In this document: positions 33,526-36,172 of the stretch, one piece after another
How positions within the stretch are numbered: position 1 is the stretch's first letter
Layout: the number at the start of each line of letters is the position of its first letter
The notes under the pieces: generated by a model
Databases searched by the model: none
Told to the model about the DNA's origin: nothing
Seen by the model: the letters and a program-made list of their open reading frames with translations, nothing else
Assembly (NCBI GenBank): GCA_003562475.1
Contig: PWUU01000096.1
Coordinates: 89,853-126,024 of the forward strand
Origin: Dehalococcoidia bacterium
GTDB lineage: Bacteria; Chloroflexota; Dehalococcoidia; GIF9; AB-539-J10
Direction: 5' to 3'
Length of the DNA stretch: 36,172 nt
Program-made: the position numbers and the translations under genes

Positions 33526-34947
33526 TCAAGGCTGGTCACCGCTGCATTCTCCCTCCCCAGCCACTCCCTTTATCAGGGCTTCGACCGTGCTGGTTGCATC
33601 CCCTGGCAGGAAGATAACCTGGTCATCGTAGAAGAGAGGGTTCTCGACACCGGAATAGCCGGGCTTCCTGGTGCGCTTGCAGATGACGACATGCTTCGAA
33701 TTGTGCACCTTCAGTATGGGCATTCCCGAAATCGGAGTACCGGGAACGTTCATGGCGGCCGGGTTCACCACATCGCACGCCCCTACGACGAGGCCGACAT
33801 CCGTGGTCGGGAAATCTTCATTAATGGCATCCATTTCCAGGAGTTTTTCGTAGGGCACACCGGCCTCAGCCAGGAGGACATTCATGTGCCCCGGCATCCT
33901 TCCTGCCACCGGGTGTATGGCGAATCTCACCCGTGCTCCTCGTGCTTCCAGAGCTCGGGAAAGCTCCCACACCTTGAACTGTGCCTGGGACACCGCCATT
34001 CCATAACCGGGCACAATGATCACTTCAGCGGCGTCTTTCAGCAACTCTATCGACAGACCGAGCTGGTCAATCCGCTCTGAGTCCGCACGCTTCGTCACGT
34101 CAATCGCTCCCTGGTCGCAACCGTCCAGCTTCTGTGTCTCGAATCCCAGGAATACCGTCATCAGGCTCCTGTTCATTGCACAGCACATCTTGTGGCTGAG
34201 CAGCACGCCGGACGCTCCAACCATCGCTCCACACGCAACCAGCAGGGCGTTTTGAGTGACGAAGCCACACAGAGAGGCAGCCACTCCCGACGCGGCATTG
34301 AGGAACGTGATGACCACAGGCATGTCCGCGCCACCGATGCGTATGGTCACAATCACCCCGAGCGCGAGCGCAAAGGGCAGAAGCGTCAGGGCATAGAGCC
34401 AGACGCCTCCCGGCTGGAGGAACGCCCCGATGGCCCAGTAGACAAGCAGTATGGCGACAACTCCTACCGTCAGCAAGGAGTGCCTTGGCAGTATGACCGC
34501 CTGCTCGTTCACCATGCCGTGCAGCTTGCCTGCGGCTACCAGGCTGCCGCTCAGAGTGAATGAGCCGACGGCCACCGCCAGGCCGGTCACCGCGAACATC
34601 GAGAGCGTGGGAGCGGCCATCGTCAACGGGTTCGAGGCCTCCGCCAGTGCGATCAGGGCTGAGGCCGCTCCTCCACAACCGTTCAACAACGCAACTAACT
34701 GGGGCATCTGGATCATCTTCACGCGAACAGCGAGCGCAGCGCCCACGATGCTGCCGATGGCGAGTGCAATCAGCACGGTCCCTGCGGTAAGAAGCTGGTG
34801 CTGGCCCAGCACCAGGATGATGGCTGAGAGGATGGCCAGCGCAGCGACGACGTTTCCCCACCACGCATAACGTGGCGAGCTCAGCAGACGTATGCCGCCC
34901 AGGACTGCCGCCGCTACGACGATGTAGAAGAACATGATGGGCGACAT
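33526..34947 (-). CDS. pntB: NAD(P) transhydrogenase beta subunit
   Basis: A 473-residue subunit with an N-terminal membrane domain of about nine spans and a C-terminal NADP(H)-binding domain III: VIIVPGYGMAVSQAQ and RFAIHPVAGRMPGHMNVLLAEAGVPY, DVVNPAA, and the KRTRKPGYSGVENPLFY loop. With the alpha subunits it uses the proton gradient to drive NADH plus NADP+ to NAD+ plus NADPH. It begins directly after the pntAB stop codon (TAAATG), so the two are translationally coupled. Confidence 0.94.
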   Translation of the reverse strand: MSPIMFFYIVVAAAVLGGIRLLSSPRYAWWGNVVAALAILSAIILVLGQHQLLTAGTVLIALAIGSIVGAALAVRVKMIQMPQLVALLNGCGGAASALIALAEASNPLTMAAPTLSMFAVTGLAVAVGSFTLSGSLVAAGKLHGMVNEQAVILPRHSLLTVGVVAILLVYWAIGAFLQPGGVWLYALTLLPFALALGVIVTIRIGGADMPVVITFLNAASGVAASLCGFVTQNALLVACGAMVGASGVLLSHKMCCAMNRSLMTVFLGFETQKLDGCDQGAIDVTKRADSERIDQLGLSIELLKDAAEVIIVPGYGMAVSQAQFKVWELSRALEARGARVRFAIHPVAGRMPGHMNVLLAEAGVPYEKLLEMDAINEDFPTTDVGLVVGACDVVNPAAMNVPGTPISGMPILKVHNSKHVVICKRTRKPGYSGVENPLFYDDQVIFLPGDATSTVEALIKGVAGEGECSGDQP

Positions 34948-35229
34948 TTACATACGCCCCCGGTTCTTCTTCTCCCTGAACATGGCGAGCATCCTTCCCG
35001 TGACAAGGAACCCGCCCACTACGTTCACCATCGCGAGCGCCATGGCCGCCAAAGCCAGGATGGTGCTGGACATCGTTACCGCAAGGGCGGCGGCAACCAG
35101 CGCGCCCAGCACCGTGACGCCCGAGATCGCGTTGGTGCCGGACATGAGCGGCGTGTGCAGAAGCGAGGGCACCTTGGTGATAGCCCAGTAACCCACCAGG
35201 CCCGACACGACGAAAACAATGATGAGCAT
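34948..35229 (-). CDS. pntAB: NAD(P) transhydrogenase alpha-2 subunit
   Basis: A 93-residue membrane protein with three hydrophobic segments: FVVSGLVGYWAITKVPSLLH, LMSGTNAISGVTVLGAL and a C-terminal span. This is the separate membrane part of the alpha subunit found in organisms with a three-gene transhydrogenase. ATG 35229 is preferred over an in-frame TTG two codons earlier because AGAGG is seven bases before the ATG. Confidence 0.92.
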   Translation of the reverse strand: MLIIVFVVSGLVGYWAITKVPSLLHTPLMSGTNAISGVTVLGALVAAALAVTMSSTILALAAMALAMVNVVGGFLVTGRMLAMFREKKNRGRM

Positions 35230-35262
35230 TATCAAACCTCTTTCCGGCCGTTCAAAGGCGGC

Positions 35263-36172
35263 TTACTTCACCTGTCCCATGGCCTTCAGCGTTCCGTGAT
35301 GCACGATCTCCCCGGCAATCGTCACCAGCGTGCAGGCCACGATCTCGTCCGACCGATCTATGACCAGTTCCCCATCCCTGATCAACGGCTCAATGAAACT
35401 GTACATCGTGTTGGCGTACATCGAAGTGGCGTCAGTGGGCACATAGCCGGGCAGATTGGCGATCCCGCTTATCAACACACCGTGTTCCCAGACCTCCTGA
35501 TTGAACCTGGTGAGACTGCAGTTCCCGCCCTGGTCCACCGATACGTCGCAGATGATCGAGCCGTTGCGCATCCCTTTCACCATGTCATCCGTGATAAGCA
35601 CGGGCGCAACTTCTCCGGGTATCAGCGCACCGGTGATCACGATGTCCGAATCCAGCACAAGCGGGGCAAGCGCCTTCTTCTCCTTCTCGAGCCACTCCTC
35701 AGGCAAGGCTTTGGCGTAGCCACCGTCACCCACCGCCAACTCCGGCGGCACGTCGAATCCAACCACCCCAGCACCAAGACTGGCCGCTTGCTCCCGGGCT
35801 TCGGCCCGGATATCCACGGCCGAGACAACACCCCCGAGCCTCTTGGCTGTGGCTATCGCCTGCAGGCCGACGATCCCCGTCCCGATGACCAGGACCTTGG
35901 CCGGCGCAATCATCCCGATCGCAGTCATCGTCATGGGGATGAACCTGGGGAAACGGTCGGCAGCCATTATCACCGCCTTGTAGCCTGCCACCGTGCTCAT
36001 CGCAGTCAGCGCGTCCATCTTCTGCGCCCGGGTTATCCTCGGGATGCAGTCCATCGTCAGCGCCGTGATGCCCCTGTCCTTCAGCTTGTGCACCAGCTGG
36101 TGGTTCTGCGGCGACGCCGGATGGAGAAAACAAACGAGGGTCGCACCTTCCCTCATCATGTCGACCTCGTGC
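35263..36172 (-). CDS. pntAA: NAD(P) transhydrogenase alpha-1 subunit (5' end off window)
   Basis: The frame is open to the right edge, so the true start is outside; 302 residues of an expected ~370-380 are present. The NAD-binding domain I is seen in VLVIGTGIVGLQAIATAKRL with the acidic VDIR that binds the ribose, the family-typical GDGGYAKALPEEWLEKE segment, and ALIPGEVAPVLITDDMV. It is the soluble NAD(H) subunit that pairs with PntB and PntAB. The ATG at 36159 is internal: the codons before it (HEVD) continue the alpha-subunit sequence. Confidence 0.93.
   Translation of the reverse strand, partial: HEVDMMREGATLVCFLHPASPQNHQLVHKLKDRGITALTMDCIPRITRAQKMDALTAMSTVAGYKAVIMAADRFPRFIPMTMTAIGMIAPAKVLVIGTGIVGLQAIATAKRLGGVVSAVDIRAEAREQAASLGAGVVGFDVPPELAVGDGGYAKALPEEWLEKEKKALAPLVLDSDIVITGALIPGEVAPVLITDDMVKGMRNGSIICDVSVDQGGNCSLTRFNQEVWEHGVLISGIANLPGYVPTDATSMYANTMYSFIEPLIRDGELVIDRSDEIVACTLVTIAGEIVHHGTLKAMGQVK

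Overview
The window looks like chromosomal DNA from a bacterium of fairly high GC, judged by eye and not computed. It encodes bacterial-type ABC-2 polysaccharide export, dTDP-rhamnose synthesis, a TRAP transporter and a proton-translocating transhydrogenase, together with an STT3/AglB-type oligosaccharyltransferase, a DUF169 protein and several D-amino-acid-type enzymes. That mixture suggests a Chloroflexota member, perhaps Dehalococcoidia/SAR202-like. This is an inference from gene content only; there is no rRNA or marker gene in the window.

Region 1 (1-13946) is a surface-glycan locus. A long minus-strand run reads rmlA, rmlC, rmlB, rmlD, a rhamnosyltransferase-like GT2, then Wzm and Wzt. 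A small RelE-type toxin-antitoxin pair follows, then a methyltransferase with a long repetitive coiled coil that runs off the left edge. A plus-strand GT2, two minus-strand GT2 genes and the plus-strand oligosaccharyltransferase complete the block. Together they could make a dTDP-deoxysugar, build a lipid-linked glycan and export it or transfer it to protein. A possible truncated oxidoreductase remnant lies between two convergent glycosyltransferases.

Region 2 (13947-16133) holds a site-2 protease with CBS domains, then about 830 bases of gene-free DNA carrying two tandem repeat families (about 60 and about 95 bp), then tRNA-Thr(CGT) on the minus strand.

Region 3 (16134-32626) is metabolic and is the most interesting part. 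A smaller block has a DUF169 protein, a RidA-family protein, a DSD1-like PLP enzyme and a divergent MFS carrier. A larger plus-strand operon-like run has dctP-dctQ-dctM, two tandem N-acyl-D-amino-acid deacylase-like amidohydrolases, a D-cysteine desulfhydrase/ACC deaminase-like enzyme, a creatininase-family amidohydrolase, a RidA, a second DSD1-like enzyme and a SelA-like PLP enzyme. The simplest reading is import of an N-acylated D-amino acid or related amide, hydrolysis, PLP-dependent elimination of ammonia, and RidA clearing of reactive enamine/imine intermediates. The substrate cannot be told from sequence.

Region 4 (32809-36172) has a flavin-reductase-like protein and the three-gene NAD(P) transhydrogenase (pntB, pntAB, pntAA), all on the minus strand. 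pntAA is cut by the right edge.
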